A model generated the notes under the pieces. It saw nothing but the letters and a program-made list of their open reading frames with translations, did not search any database and was not told the DNA's origin. The position numbers and the translations under genes were made by a program. DNA of 64,000 nt, taken from NCBI GenBank assembly GCA_903847945.1, contig CAINEY010000049.1, forward strand, positions 28,736 to 92,735, written 5' to 3'. This document shows positions 16,107 through 24,765 of this stretch, piece after piece; position 1 is the first letter of the stretch; each line of letters starts with the position of its first letter. The stretch is from an uncultured bacterium. Lineage in GTDB: Bacteria > Bacillota_I > Bacilli_A > Erysipelotrichales > Erysipelotrichaceae.

Positions 16107-17867
16107 ATGAAAACCGTCAAGATCAAAATCAACGGCAGTGAATACGAAGTCGATGCCAGTCTGACCGTCTTACAGGCCTGCCGGTCGGTTTCCATCCAGA
16201 TCCCGACCCTGTGTTTCCTCAAAGACATCAACCAAAGCGGCGCTTGCCGTGTCTGTGTGGTTGAAGTCAAAGGACTGCGCAACCTGGTCACCTCCTGCAA
16301 TTACCCGCTGATGGAAGGCATGGAGATCTTTACCCACTCCAACCGAGCCATCTTGTCCCGTCGTAAAACGATGGAACTCATCCTGTCCAATCACTCTAAG
16401 GATTGTTTGAGCTGTGTGCGCAATCAACGCTGCGAACTGCAGAGCTTGGCCCAGGAACTCAACGTCCGTCACACCTACATCCAAGGTGAACTCACCAAGC
16501 CCTCCATCGATGAAGTCTCGCCGGGCATCGTCAGAGATACGTCCAAGTGCATCCTGTGTGGACGCTGCATCGAAGCCTGCAAGACGACCCAAGGCTTAGG
16601 CATCCTCAACTTCATCGACCGCGGTTTCCAAACCAAAGTCGGTCCGGTGTTTGATGCCAGCTTCAACGATGTCAACTGCATGCAATGCGGTCAATGCATC
16701 ACCGTGTGTCCGGTAGGTGCTTTGAGTGAAAAAGAAGAAATTCATGATGTCATCAAAGCCCTCAACGATCCCACCAAGACCGTCATCGTCCAAACGGCTC
16801 CGGCTGTCCGGGCTTCCTTGGGTGAAGAATTCGACATGCCCATCGGAACGCGGGTGACCGGTAAGATGGTCGCTGCCTTGCGTCGCATCGGCTTTGACAA
16901 GGTCTACGACACCAACTACGCCGCAGACTTAACGATCATGGAAGAAGGCACCGAGTTCATTCATCGCCTTCAACAGGGTGGAACCCTACCGCTGATCACT
17001 TCGTGTTCGCCGGGATGGATCCGCTACATGGAATTTGAATATCCGGATCTGATTCCCAACGTCTCCACGTGCAAGTCCCCGCACATGATGTTTGGGGCCA
17101 TCCTGAAATCCTATTACGCTCAAGCCAAGCACCTCGATCCCAAAGACATCTATGTCGTGTCGATCATGCCGTGCATCGCCAAGAAAGAAGAAAAGTATCG
17201 CAAATCCAACAACCAGCCTTATCAGGATGTGGATGCGGTGCTCACCACCCGTGAACTGGGTCGTCTCATCAAACTCTACGGGATCGACTTCGTGTCCTTA
17301 CCGAATGAAGAGTTTGACCAAGACATGTTTGGGGAATACTCAGGAGCCAGCGTCATCTTCGGCGCTACCGGCGGAGTCATGGAAGCGGCTCTACGGACCG
17401 TGACCGAGATCCTCACGAAGAAACCCTTGGACGATGTGAACTTCCACGCGCTACGCGGGGTCGAAGGTATCAAAGAAGCCGCGCTCGACATCAACGGAAC
17501 CACCGTCAAAGTCGCTGTCGCTCACTCCATGAAACTGGCGAAACCGCTCTTGGATGACATCCGTAACGGCACCTCACCGTATCACTTCATCGAAATCATG
17601 GGTTGTCCGGGCGGTTGCATCAACGGCGGCGGACAGTCCATCGTCAGTGCCAACGTGCGTAACGTGTTTGGGAATGGATTTATGAAGCTGCGGGCCATGG
17701 CGCTCTACGAAGAAGACGTCAGCCGTACTTACCGCAAGTCGCATGAGAACGGTCAGATCCAGCAGCTTTACACCAACTTCCTCAAAGAACCGGGAAGTCC
17801 CACGGCGCATCACTTGTTGCACACGCACTACAAAGCCAAGAAGCGCTTCAAAATCGAATCCAAGTAA
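16107..17867 (+). CDS. hydA: [FeFe]-hydrogenase catalytic subunit HydA (NADH-dependent group A)
   Basis: 586 residues from the ATG at 16107. Cluster sites in order: [2Fe-2S] C36, C47, C50, C64; His-ligated [4Fe-4S] H96, C100, C103, C109; two ferredoxin clusters C148-C158 and C191-C201. The H-cluster domain has TSCSPGW (residues 298-304), MPCIAKKE with C356, and MGCPGGCINGGGQ with C500 and C504. A small-subunit-like tail contains LYEEDVSRTYRKSHEN. The first H-cluster motif reads TSCSP instead of TSCCP. It produces or consumes H2 with HydB and HydC in the cytoplasm. No maturation genes (hydE, hydF, hydG) are in the window. A terminator follows. Confidence 0.94.
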   Translation: MKTVKIKINGSEYEVDASLTVLQACRSVSIQIPTLCFLKDINQSGACRVCVVEVKGLRNLVTSCNYPLMEGMEIFTHSNRAILSRRKTMELILSNHSKDCLSCVRNQRCELQSLAQELNVRHTYIQGELTKPSIDEVSPGIVRDTSKCILCGRCIEACKTTQGLGILNFIDRGFQTKVGPVFDASFNDVNCMQCGQCITVCPVGALSEKEEIHDVIKALNDPTKTVIVQTAPAVRASLGEEFDMPIGTRVTGKMVAALRRIGFDKVYDTNYAADLTIMEEGTEFIHRLQQGGTLPLITSCSPGWIRYMEFEYPDLIPNVSTCKSPHMMFGAILKSYYAQAKHLDPKDIYVVSIMPCIAKKEEKYRKSNNQPYQDVDAVLTTRELGRLIKLYGIDFVSLPNEEFDQDMFGEYSGASVIFGATGGVMEAALRTVTEILTKKPLDDVNFHALRGVEGIKEAALDINGTTVKVAVAHSMKLAKPLLDDIRNGTSPYHFIEIMGCPGGCINGGGQSIVSANVRNVFGNGFMKLRAMALYEEDVSRTYRKSHENGQIQQLYTNFLKEPGSPTAHHLLHTHYKAKKRFKIESK

Positions 17868-17873
17868 AAGAAG

Positions 17874-17897
17874 GAACACCCGGAAGGGTGTTCTTTT
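17874..17897. terminator. Terminator after hydrogenase operon
   Basis: Stem GAACACCC / GGGTGTTC with a GGAA loop, followed by TTTT. It overlaps the end of the convergent membrane-protein gene. Confidence 0.88.
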
Positions 17898-18339
17898 ATC
17901 GAGGCCAAGCGTAAATCGTAGAGACAAGAACGGAGAAGACCACCGAGACATAGAAATACCACGGCAGTTTCGCTAACCGTATCCCGGTGATCAACGCTCC
18001 GGTATACCCGATCACCGTGATCCATAGCGATACTGGATTCATGTAAACCCGAAAGATCAGAGTGACAAGAACGATGGAGATCGGGGACATGATCAACAGG
18101 GCTTTAAAGAGGGCGGTCATCTTCGATCGCATCACCAGATATCCGCCAATGGACAAACCGATGGCGGTGCCCAGTCGGATCTGACTCACGGGAACTTCTA
18201 GCGGATTCTCGGTGTAGAAGAGCGTTTCGGTGGTCAAGTAAACACCCAAATAGAAAAGCCAGGTCAATGCGATAACCATTAATCCACCAACACCTATTAT
18301 GATGAGAATCCAAATGGGATTCCGAGAGTTCTTTTTCAT
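17896..18339 (-). CDS. Small four-helix membrane protein, unknown
   Basis: 147 residues. AAGGAAGGTGA lies before the ATG. Four hydrophobic segments are at about residues 9-32, 55-72, 80-100 and 105-145, with no charged active-site pattern. I do not recognise the family. It is a single gene between the hydrogenase terminator and a YwaF-like gene on the same strand, 49 bases apart. Confidence 0.6.
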   Translation of the reverse strand: MKKNSRNPIWILIIIGVGGLMVIALTWLFYLGVYLTTETLFYTENPLEVPVSQIRLGTAIGLSIGGYLVMRSKMTALFKALLIMSPISIVLVTLIFRVYMNPVSLWITVIGYTGALITGIRLAKLPWYFYVSVVFSVLVSTIYAWPR

Positions 18340-18387
18340 GATTCACCTTCCTTGATCATTCTATCCTACACCTTCCGTTAAACGGTG

Positions 18388-19092
18388 TTATTTGGATATT
18401 GCTCGTGCACCTTTCATTAATCCGCCGATCAGGCTCATGTAGATCCACAAGATCGGGAAGGCAAAGATCAGATACAAATAATCAAACGGTATCAGCGACG
18501 CAAAGAACGCAAAGGCCGGATTAATGGGAACCGCTAGTTCACGCATCGTAAAAAAGTAATTGGCTGGGACATCGAACCACGTGTTCAAGGCGAGGTTGAC
18601 GCCGTGCAATGCCAAGGAGATGATGAGCACTAGCACACTGAGGTCCTTCGCACTCTTCACGGTGGGTTTCAAAGAATGGAAGCCCCAAACGGCAGCCAAA
18701 ACCGGGATCAGGAAGATCGAGAAATGGAAGATATAGAACGAGATCGTCATCATCGAGTACGTGTCGGCGTAATCACTGCCGGGAATCAAGATGGCGACTA
18801 ACGCGCCTAATCCGCAAACGTAGAACACAAAGTCCATCAGGACGCCTTTGCGGGTGATTAAGGCAGCCGGGATTAAGAAGACCGCCAAGTTACAGAGCTG
18901 TAACGGGAGAAGCGTCAGAATGTGATCAGAACGGAGGTAGAAGTACCACCAGTTGACCACATACGCGATCGCATTGATCAGCGCCAGAATCATCAACGTG
19001 CGATGACGTCTCTTTTCTGAAGCATTGCGATGCGTGGTGATCAGTCCGTAGACCAGGATGATCGAGATCAGGTAATAGAGCCACAGTTGCAT
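18388..19092 (-). CDS. YwaF/TIGR02206-like integral membrane protein
   Basis: 234 residues with six to seven membrane helices. The segments LTLLPLQLCNLAVFL and the late WYFY/NYFFTM pattern match the YwaF-type membrane family (LPLHLCN signature), whose function is unknown. The SD is weak (AAGGGT close to the ATG). No operon partner is clear. Confidence 0.7.
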   Translation of the reverse strand: MQLWLYYLISIILVYGLITTHRNASEKRRHRTLMILALINAIAYVVNWWYFYLRSDHILTLLPLQLCNLAVFLIPAALITRKGVLMDFVFYVCGLGALVAILIPGSDYADTYSMMTISFYIFHFSIFLIPVLAAVWGFHSLKPTVKSAKDLSVLVLIISLALHGVNLALNTWFDVPANYFFTMRELAVPINPAFAFFASLIPFDYLYLIFAFPILWIYMSLIGGLMKGARAISK

Positions 19093-19110
19093 ACCCTTAC
19101 TCTACCATAA

Positions 19111-19136
19111 AAAAATGAACCGATTGGTTCATTTTT
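19111..19136 (-). terminator. Terminator of the PadR operon
   Basis: The 11-bp stem AAAAATGAACC / GGTTCATTTTT with a GATT loop is followed by a T-run on the minus strand. It sits at the stop of the DUF4097 gene. Confidence 0.88.
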
Positions 19137-20047
19137 CAGGGTCGGATTGTGAAGGATCCGGAAGTCATATCGAGGGTGTAGAGCGGACCCCCCGTGCCGT
19201 AATCGTAGCGGTTCCCGTTTTGGGTCATCGTGAAGCCGCTGCTGAAGGCTCCGGAGGTTTTATCGACGGAGACACTGAACGGTGTGCTTTGCGGAAGGCT
19301 GTAGGTGGCAGAGCCGGAGGTCATGTCGTGATCCAATGAGAGGGGATTAGTGCTGAGAAACTGTAAGCCGAACTCGCCGCTGGTCATGTTGACGGTGACG
19401 TGTTGCGCATCGGCTCGTCCATCGAAACGTCCACTGGTCATGGTGACCTTGAGCGTGTCGATCTGATTGGCACCCAGTAGGGTGATTTCCCCGCTGGTTT
19501 GAATCAGGTTGGCTGTGGAAACGCTGATCGTGTTGAGTTCCACCGATCCGCTGGCTGAGGTCATGTCGAAGGTGGTGGCTTGGATCCCCACCACATCCGT
19601 ATTGCCGGAAGCCTGGGTAATCTTGAGGCGTTGATAGAGCTTAGGTTCAACGGTGACTTCCAGGTAACTGACCTGGGTTCCCCACCCGAAGAAGACGAAG
19701 TGGGTTTTATTGCGGGAACGCAGGGTCAGGGTCGATCCGTTTTGATCAAATTGGACCTGCTTGTTGTCTGCGAGGTTACTGCGGGAGCGTTCAACGACAC
19801 GGATCCCGGAGTCTGCTTCGCCGACCTTGACGGTCACGCCACCCACGGACCACTCGATGATCAGGGTGTCGACGTCAGCGGTCGTAGTGCGATCCGAGAG
19901 AACCTGGATCGGTTTATCCGCATCTGGATCCGTGAAGGTGAACCACGAACCGCCTTGAACGAAGAGGAAGAAGGCATTGACAGCAATGGCGCCGACCAGC
20001 AGCCAGATAATCAGGCTGACAACGGCTTTAACTTTAGTCGCGTTCAT
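19136..20047 (-). CDS. DUF4097 beta-strand repeat membrane-anchored protein
   Basis: 303 residues. One N-terminal membrane helix (VVSLIIWLLVGAIAVNAFFLF) is followed by short beta-strand repeats of the DUF4097 type, for example LDMTSGSF, VTMTSGRF, VNMTSGEF, HDMTSGSA and DKTSGAF. The repeated (D/N)MTSG turn occurs about every 15-25 residues and suggests a stacked beta solenoid outside the membrane. It overlaps the preceding gene by 14 bases. With DUF1700 and PadR it makes a common envelope-response operon, whose output is not known in detail. Confidence 0.85.
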   Translation of the reverse strand: MNATKVKAVVSLIIWLLVGAIAVNAFFLFVQGGSWFTFTDPDADKPIQVLSDRTTTADVDTLIIEWSVGGVTVKVGEADSGIRVVERSRSNLADNKQVQFDQNGSTLTLRSRNKTHFVFFGWGTQVSYLEVTVEPKLYQRLKITQASGNTDVVGIQATTFDMTSASGSVELNTISVSTANLIQTSGEITLLGANQIDTLKVTMTSGRFDGRADAQHVTVNMTSGEFGLQFLSTNPLSLDHDMTSGSATYSLPQSTPFSVSVDKTSGAFSSGFTMTQNGNRYDYGTGGPLYTLDMTSGSFTIRP

Positions 20048-20696
20048 GACGAGTCAGTGCGAAGATCGCCCGGGCGATATTTTGGATAGCAGCAGCAATG
20101 ATGAAGATGATCCAGGAGAACGGCCACCAGCCATACATGAAGTTGACGAAGAGGTAAATGGCGACGACGATTAGCCAGAAGGCGGAACTCAGGGCAGCGA
20201 AGAGGGCCTTGTCTTTGTCTTTGGCCGCCTTCCATTCCTTGAACTCTTCCACCAGGGTTTCATCGTCCTTGATGTATTTGGGCTTGGAGGCTTGGTTGTA
20301 GATGAGTAAGCCCGTGGCTACGGCAATAAACAGAAACATCATGACCAGTCCCAGCACGTCCTGATCAAACACTTCAGAAGTGACGATCAAGGCCATCGGG
20401 GAGAGGATGTAGAGCCCTACGGAAATGGCGATCACCAACGCATTGCGTTGACGATCCTTGGCGCTGGGAGCGGAGAGGACGTGGTGTTCTTTGAGGCTTT
20501 CGGTCAGTTCACTGAGATCGCCTAAGCCGGCAATCACGGTAGTATACGCTTCGTCTTCGGTTTTGCCCATCTTGAGCTGATCGTTGAACTTCTCGATCAG
20601 GTTACTGATGAGTTCTTCCTGGAGTTCCGCGGACTTCTTGGTTTTGGGGACGTCGTCGAAGGCGCGGGTGATGGTGGTGCGGATTTTCTGAATCAT
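20034..20696 (-). CDS. DUF1700-like membrane protein
   Basis: 220 residues. A cytoplasmic helical N-terminus of about 80 residues (LQEELISNLIEKFNDQLKMGKTEDEAYTTVIAGLGD, cited as a region) resembles the DUF1700/permease-prefix domain. Four hydrophobic segments follow, two between residues 85 and 135 and two after residue 165. An acidic linker, KYIKDDETLVEEFKEWKAAKDKDK, separates them. It lies 12 bases after padR and overlaps the DUF4097 gene. Probably acts with that protein at the membrane. Confidence 0.75.
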   Translation of the reverse strand: MIQKIRTTITRAFDDVPKTKKSAELQEELISNLIEKFNDQLKMGKTEDEAYTTVIAGLGDLSELTESLKEHHVLSAPSAKDRQRNALVIAISVGLYILSPMALIVTSEVFDQDVLGLVMMFLFIAVATGLLIYNQASKPKYIKDDETLVEEFKEWKAAKDKDKALFAALSSAFWLIVVAIYLFVNFMYGWWPFSWIIFIIAAAIQNIARAIFALTRHERD

Positions 20697-20708
20697 GGGG
20701 ATTCCTTT

Positions 20709-21029
20709 CTAGATCAGGCTGTCGATCAGGAGTTTGGCGTCTTCCCAGTCCTTGCGGTTTTGGGCGTAGACTCTCTTGCCTTCGGAAGTAATCATGTAGT
20801 AGCGACGACGGGCTCCAGTGGCTTCATCCCCCCAGTAAGAGGTGATGAGACCGGCGCTTTCGAGGCGGCGGAAGGCAGAGTAGAGGGTGGCTTCTTTGAG
20901 TTCGAACTCATGGTTGGTGAGATCCTGGATGGCTTTGTTGATTTCATACCCGTAACTGTCTTTGCTCAAGAGCTGCTTGAGGATGATGGTTTCGGTGTGC
21001 CCACGCAGGATATCTGACGTAATGTTCAT
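20709..21029 (-). CDS. PadR-family transcription regulator
   Basis: 106 residues, a one-domain PadR (subfamily 1 size). Winged HTH: ETIILKQLLSKDSYGYEINKAIQ, then ATLYSAFRRLESAGLITSYWG and the wing ARRRYYMITSEGK. GGGAGTGA precedes the ATG. Its promoter carries an 8-bp inverted repeat that overlaps the -35 hexamer, so negative autoregulation is likely. It should control the two membrane genes behind it. The ligand is unknown; PadR proteins with DUF1700/DUF4097 partners often answer envelope stress or lipophilic compounds. Confidence 0.9.
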   Translation of the reverse strand: MNITSDILRGHTETIILKQLLSKDSYGYEINKAIQDLTNHEFELKEATLYSAFRRLESAGLITSYWGDEATGARRRYYMITSEGKRVYAQNRKDWEDAKLLIDSLI

Positions 21030-21052
21030 GGGGTCACTCCCTTCTTGAGCAC

Positions 21053-21088
21053 ATCATAAACCTATATACCTCGCCTGTCAAGGTATAT
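21053..21088 (-). promoter_or_regulatory. padR promoter with inverted-repeat operator
   Basis: On the minus strand, -35 TTGACA (21081-21076), a 17-base spacer and -10 TATGAT (21058-21053). The inverted repeat ATATACCT (21064-21071) / AGGTATAT (21081-21088), spaced by nine bases, straddles the -35 and spacer. That is the expected layout for PadR repression. Confidence 0.85.
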
Positions 21089-21122
21089 TTATAAAAATAG
21101 TAAATAATTTTGTGAGATAACT

Positions 21123-21141
21123 AAAAACGCGATTTCTCGCG
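21123..21141 (-). terminator. Terminator of the large surface protein gene
   Basis: On the minus strand: CGCGA, GAAA loop, TCGCG, then five T. It lies four bases past the stop codon. Confidence 0.85.
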
Positions 21142-21144
21142 CTT

Positions 21145-23577
21145 TTACGGTTCAACGGAATAGGGGACAAAGGGCTCGGTTTTGAAGGTGACGGAGCTAC
21201 CCGGCGTGGAGTAGGTGTAGATCTTGGCTGGATCGAGATCGAGCTGTTTCGCCAGTTCGGAGGCCGGGGGTAGATCGTAGAGGATGTTGATATTGAAGGT
21301 GTACTCGCCCATGTAGTAGTAAATCTTGCTGTAGTCAGCGGAGGTCACCACATGCCCTCCCGACCAATAGGACTTCCCGATCATCTCTTCCAAGAAAATC
21401 GGAATAACCAAGGTCTGTCCGGGAGCCATTGAAGGTATCCGCATATTGAAGAGCGGTTTGAAGGTGGAGTAATAGGTGTTGTGATTGAAGATGTTGTAGA
21501 GCTCTTGCTGTTGGATATTGGCCGGTTGCTGGGAGTTGATCGAGGCGTTGTTGGTGATGCTCAGCGTTCCAGCCGGGGTGGGTTCATCATAAGGGTTGTG
21601 CAGGGTCAACAGGACATAAGCCGGACGATACATGAAGTCGGGGTCTTGTTTGATCCAGTCCCAGCCCATGGGGTTAGGCGTGGAGGTTGATGTGGATGCG
21701 TTGATGCTTTCACCGACACTGGTTCCTAATTCAACTAGACCATCTTTCATGTAGTCGTTGGCGGGGATCCCGGCACTCTCCATGGCGACGGTGGCTAAGT
21801 AATCCACGCCCAGATCCGTCAAATCATCAAAGTTGGGCAGGGTTGGGGGGATGCCCATGGACGCTAATCCATAATCCACCATGGCCGTTAAGGCATCTTC
21901 CAGCTCATCCCGTAAACTGTCCGGAATCAGCGGAAGGTTCTGAGCCACTAGCGTGATCAGTCCGGCTTTGAGTCCATTGTAGGTGGAAGCCACCCAATTG
22001 GTCAGTTGGGCAGCATAGGAAACCAGATCGCTGAAGAATTCGGTCACTGCATTGATGGCTTCTTCCCACCACGATTCATCTTCAGGGACTGGGGTGAAAT
22101 CCAGTTTCGTACCGACCGGATAACCGGAATACGGCTTATCTCCGCCAAACCCAAAGAAGATCTCTTTTTCCAACGGTTGTCGGATGACCACATAACGGTA
22201 GATCCATCCCGGACTCTCCCATTTAATGGGGATGTAGTCAACATCCGTGATGTCCGGAACGCGTGGATCCAGTTTGACGGTTTCGTAGAAAACGAAGTTA
22301 CTGGCTGCGGGACGTCCATAGTGCACTTTGACCGTCTTGGAGTTGTTTTGAGTGTAGGAGCCTAGGGTAGAGGTCGGAGTCAGGGTAACGACTCGCACGT
22401 AATAGTCGATCACATCGTTTTCGGCTAAAGCACTCAGTGCCGGAGCGAACTCCGCAAAATCGATGCACAGGGGATTGTATTTGGTCAGGTTGATGAAGTT
22501 GGGATCGTCATGATTGAGGATGCGCTGATAGACTAAGCCTCCTTGGGTTTCCCAATTGCCGCTGAAACCGACCTTGGAAACTTGAAGGACCATCTTGATG
22601 GCGTTATAGGGATAGCCTTCGGGTAAGAAACAGTAGCGTAAATCGGTATTGTTGGCGTTAAGCGTCCGTTCTGAAGCCATGGTGAAACGGTTGGGGAACT
22701 CGCCGGATTGATACGGCTCTCCGCTCCACTGGGTTGATAAAAGGTCATAGCGGAACTCGATTTGGCCGATAAAGCTGAATTTGGTCTTGGTGGCGGGTTG
22801 ACCATACAGAAGGGGTTGACCGACACCCCCATCACCAATGATCTTGTTTTGGCTGTCTAAGGCAATCACGCGCACATAGTACGTCTTTTGAACCGGGGCA
22901 CCGCCTAAGATGGGATCATCGACAAAGAACAGGGAATGCAGTTTCTGATCGCTCAGTTTAAAGATCGAGCGTAAACGTGTCGGGTTCAATGCTGTTTTTA
23001 GGTCAACCGAGAACTCGGTGCTGGAGGCACTGATGTCTTGACTGGAAATCAAACCCGGAGGATTTAAAGGATCGCTCTCTTTGCCGGGGAAGGGAGACAG
23101 ACTGATCTGCCAAACGTATTTGGCTGGGGTGATGTTGGAATCTTTGCGGATCGCAAACCAACGTACCGTATCCCCAGTGCTGTCCACAAAGACACTGTCT
23201 TGGTATTGGATCGTTTCGGGTTGTGCCACGGTCGGTGGCGCATCCTCCGAATCCCCAAACGCGTAGCGGGGTTTGGTGGAGGTGGTGGAAATGGATAAGG
23301 CCACTTTCGTATCGAAGACCGGACGGAAGAGTCGGTTGTCGAAATCAATGGCGTTGTACTTATCCAACTCCGGAATCAGGGCCAACGGATCGCTGGCCGG
23401 ATTGATGATCAGGGTTTGAAGGGCAGTGTCGATGGCTTCGTCATGGACATTGTCGGGAACTTCAATAATCGGGTCATTTTCACCGGGTTGTTTGGGCCAC
23501 CACAAAACCACCAGAACACTGGTGATGGCGAGTACGGCCACTAAACCCAGCACAATCCACGTTTTTGATTGTTTCAT
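21145..23577 (-). CDS. Large membrane-anchored extracellular protein, unknown
   Basis: 810 residues from the ATG at 23577 (GGAG seven bases upstream). An upstream ATG at 23613 overlaps the -10 TATAAT and is rejected. It has one N-terminal anchor (WIVLGLVAVLAITSVLVVLWW) with no lipobox. The outer part contains three long beta-rich units with similar endings (TYYVRVIALDSQNKIIG, DYYVRVVTLTPTSTLG, YRYVVIRQPL), suggesting fibronectin-like repeats. A helical middle of about residues 510-640 (NAVTEFFSDLVSYAAQL, LINTALxA-type helices) follows, then a C-terminal beta domain. I cannot name a family. Probably a surface or adhesion protein. Single gene with its own terminator. Confidence 0.72.
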   Translation of the reverse strand: MKQSKTWIVLGLVAVLAITSVLVVLWWPKQPGENDPIIEVPDNVHDEAIDTALQTLIINPASDPLALIPELDKYNAIDFDNRLFRPVFDTKVALSISTTSTKPRYAFGDSEDAPPTVAQPETIQYQDSVFVDSTGDTVRWFAIRKDSNITPAKYVWQISLSPFPGKESDPLNPPGLISSQDISASSTEFSVDLKTALNPTRLRSIFKLSDQKLHSLFFVDDPILGGAPVQKTYYVRVIALDSQNKIIGDGGVGQPLLYGQPATKTKFSFIGQIEFRYDLLSTQWSGEPYQSGEFPNRFTMASERTLNANNTDLRYCFLPEGYPYNAIKMVLQVSKVGFSGNWETQGGLVYQRILNHDDPNFINLTKYNPLCIDFAEFAPALSALAENDVIDYYVRVVTLTPTSTLGSYTQNNSKTVKVHYGRPAASNFVFYETVKLDPRVPDITDVDYIPIKWESPGWIYRYVVIRQPLEKEIFFGFGGDKPYSGYPVGTKLDFTPVPEDESWWEEAINAVTEFFSDLVSYAAQLTNWVASTYNGLKAGLITLVAQNLPLIPDSLRDELEDALTAMVDYGLASMGIPPTLPNFDDLTDLGVDYLATVAMESAGIPANDYMKDGLVELGTSVGESINASTSTSTPNPMGWDWIKQDPDFMYRPAYVLLTLHNPYDEPTPAGTLSITNNASINSQQPANIQQQELYNIFNHNTYYSTFKPLFNMRIPSMAPGQTLVIPIFLEEMIGKSYWSGGHVVTSADYSKIYYYMGEYTFNINILYDLPPASELAKQLDLDPAKIYTYSTPGSSVTFKTEPFVPYSVEP

Positions 23578-23613
23578 GGAGGGCTCCGAGATCACTGAGA
23601 TCGTCACCTTCAT

Positions 23614-23861
23614 TATAGCGCCAGGATAAAGGGTGAAACAGAAGGTTCAAGGCTTTTCAAGCTCAAATCATCCAGAAGTTGTGAGTGAGAAATAACGAAC
23701 TAACGAGTTGAAGGGAAATTAAGCCAAGGCGGCTTTAATTTTGGCACTAGGGTCAATCTTGAGATGACTTCGGGAATAAAACCCTTTAAAACACAGGGGA
23801 TTATGCGTATCTTTAGAACTGTGAGTGAACGGATAATGGACTTATCCGGAAAGGACTGGAT
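23614..23861. other. Intergenic region with hairpins upstream of flavodoxin gene
   Basis: No gene is seen. The divergent -10 TATAAT of the surface-protein gene lies at its left edge. A terminator-like hairpin AAATTAAGCC / GGCTTTAATTT (about 23716-23739, one bulge) and a small stem GGATAA / TTATCC (about 23825-23842) lie before the AAAGGA ribosome site. No known riboswitch core is recognisable. Confidence 0.5.
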
Positions 23862-24341
23862 ATGAATGTGGGTGTGGTGGTGTATTCCTTGACCGGGAAT
23901 ACGTTCAGTGTCGCAGAGACTCTACGATCAACTTTAGCTTCGGCAGGTCATACGGTCAGTTTTCAAACGATCAAAGCCCAAAACGAAGATCCCAACGCAA
24001 CCGGACCGATTAAGTTGACTCAAGTGCCCTCCTTGAAAGGACTCGATGCGGTGGTGTTGGGTGGTCCGGTTCGCGGGTTCTCGACGGCACCAATCGTCAA
24101 AGCTTATCTTGAACAAGCTTCCGATTTTAAAGGATTACCGGTTTACCTTTACGTGACCCATCATTTTCCACTGGCCTTTCTGGGTGGTAATTCGGCACTG
24201 GGAATGACACGCAAACTGGTTGAAGCGAAAAACGGTAACGTGATCGGTACCGGAGTCGTCAACTGGTCCAGCAAACATCGTCCCGACAACATCAAAGCCG
24301 TGTGTGCAGGAGCTTTAAGCGCCTTGGATGCGTTGAAATGA
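23862..24341 (+). CDS. Flavodoxin-like protein
   Basis: 159 residues. The N-terminal FMN phosphate loop YSLTGNTFSVAE fits the flavodoxin T/S-x-T-G-x-T pattern. The second loop region is VVLGGPVRGFS and a later one is VTHHFPLAFLGGN. The fold length is that of short-chain flavodoxins. A cytoplasmic electron carrier is likely. The stop overlaps the start of an FMN-binding membrane protein, so the two may act in one electron path. AAAGGACTGGAT precedes the ATG. Confidence 0.85.
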   Translation: MNVGVVVYSLTGNTFSVAETLRSTLASAGHTVSFQTIKAQNEDPNATGPIKLTQVPSLKGLDAVVLGGPVRGFSTAPIVKAYLEQASDFKGLPVYLYVTHHFPLAFLGGNSALGMTRKLVEAKNGNVIGTGVVNWSSKHRPDNIKAVCAGALSALDALK

Positions 24342-24721
24342 AGAAGGTGTTGTTGATAGTCGGCGTTGTAGTGCTGGTTATTGGGGTTGCCGGAACGTTG
24401 TTTGTGATGAAGACGCAGGAGTCGCTGAATCAACTGGTCAAACAACCGATATCGGATGTGGATCTGGAGAATGTCGAGAACGGAACCTATGATGGATCAT
24501 ACTCGGCTTTTCCGGTCAGTGTCACGGTTAAGGTTACCGTGGAAGATCATGCGATCACAGCGATTGTGATCACCAAGCACGATAACGGACAAGGCAAACC
24601 GGCAGAAGCCATCGTGGAGGAAGTCATCGATCACCAAAGCCTCGAGGTCGATGTGATGAGCGGAGCGACGTACAGTTCCAAGGTGATCTTGTTGGCGATT
24701 CGGGATGCGTTAGTCCCGTAA
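24338..24721 (+). CDS. FMN-binding domain protein, membrane-anchored, likely flavinylated
   Basis: 127 residues from the ATG at 24338 (ATGA overlap with the flavodoxin gene). An N-terminal membrane helix (VLLIVGVVVLVIGVAGTLFVM) is followed by one FMN_bind domain with the motif DVMSGATYSS. In this family the Thr of the SGAT motif receives FMN covalently from an ApbE/Ftp enzyme. The domain should lie outside the membrane. Together with the flavodoxin this could carry electrons across or at the membrane. No ApbE homologue is in the window. Confidence 0.85.
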   Translation: MKKVLLIVGVVVLVIGVAGTLFVMKTQESLNQLVKQPISDVDLENVENGTYDGSYSAFPVSVTVKVTVEDHAITAIVITKHDNGQGKPAEAIVEEVIDHQSLEVDVMSGATYSSKVILLAIRDALVP

Positions 24722-24765
24722 GTATCGATTTAGAAATCTCGTGGTAGAATAGAAGCGAGGTTCCT

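Noticed and set aside
11099-17867. Respiratory Complex I genes
   Set aside because: NuoE- and NuoF-like subunits occur with an [FeFe]-hydrogenase and no membrane or quinone-binding subunits.
23614-23861. FMN riboswitch before the flavodoxin gene
   Set aside because: The stem-loops present do not contain the conserved FMN aptamer core (AGGGGCA/GAUUC-type elements).
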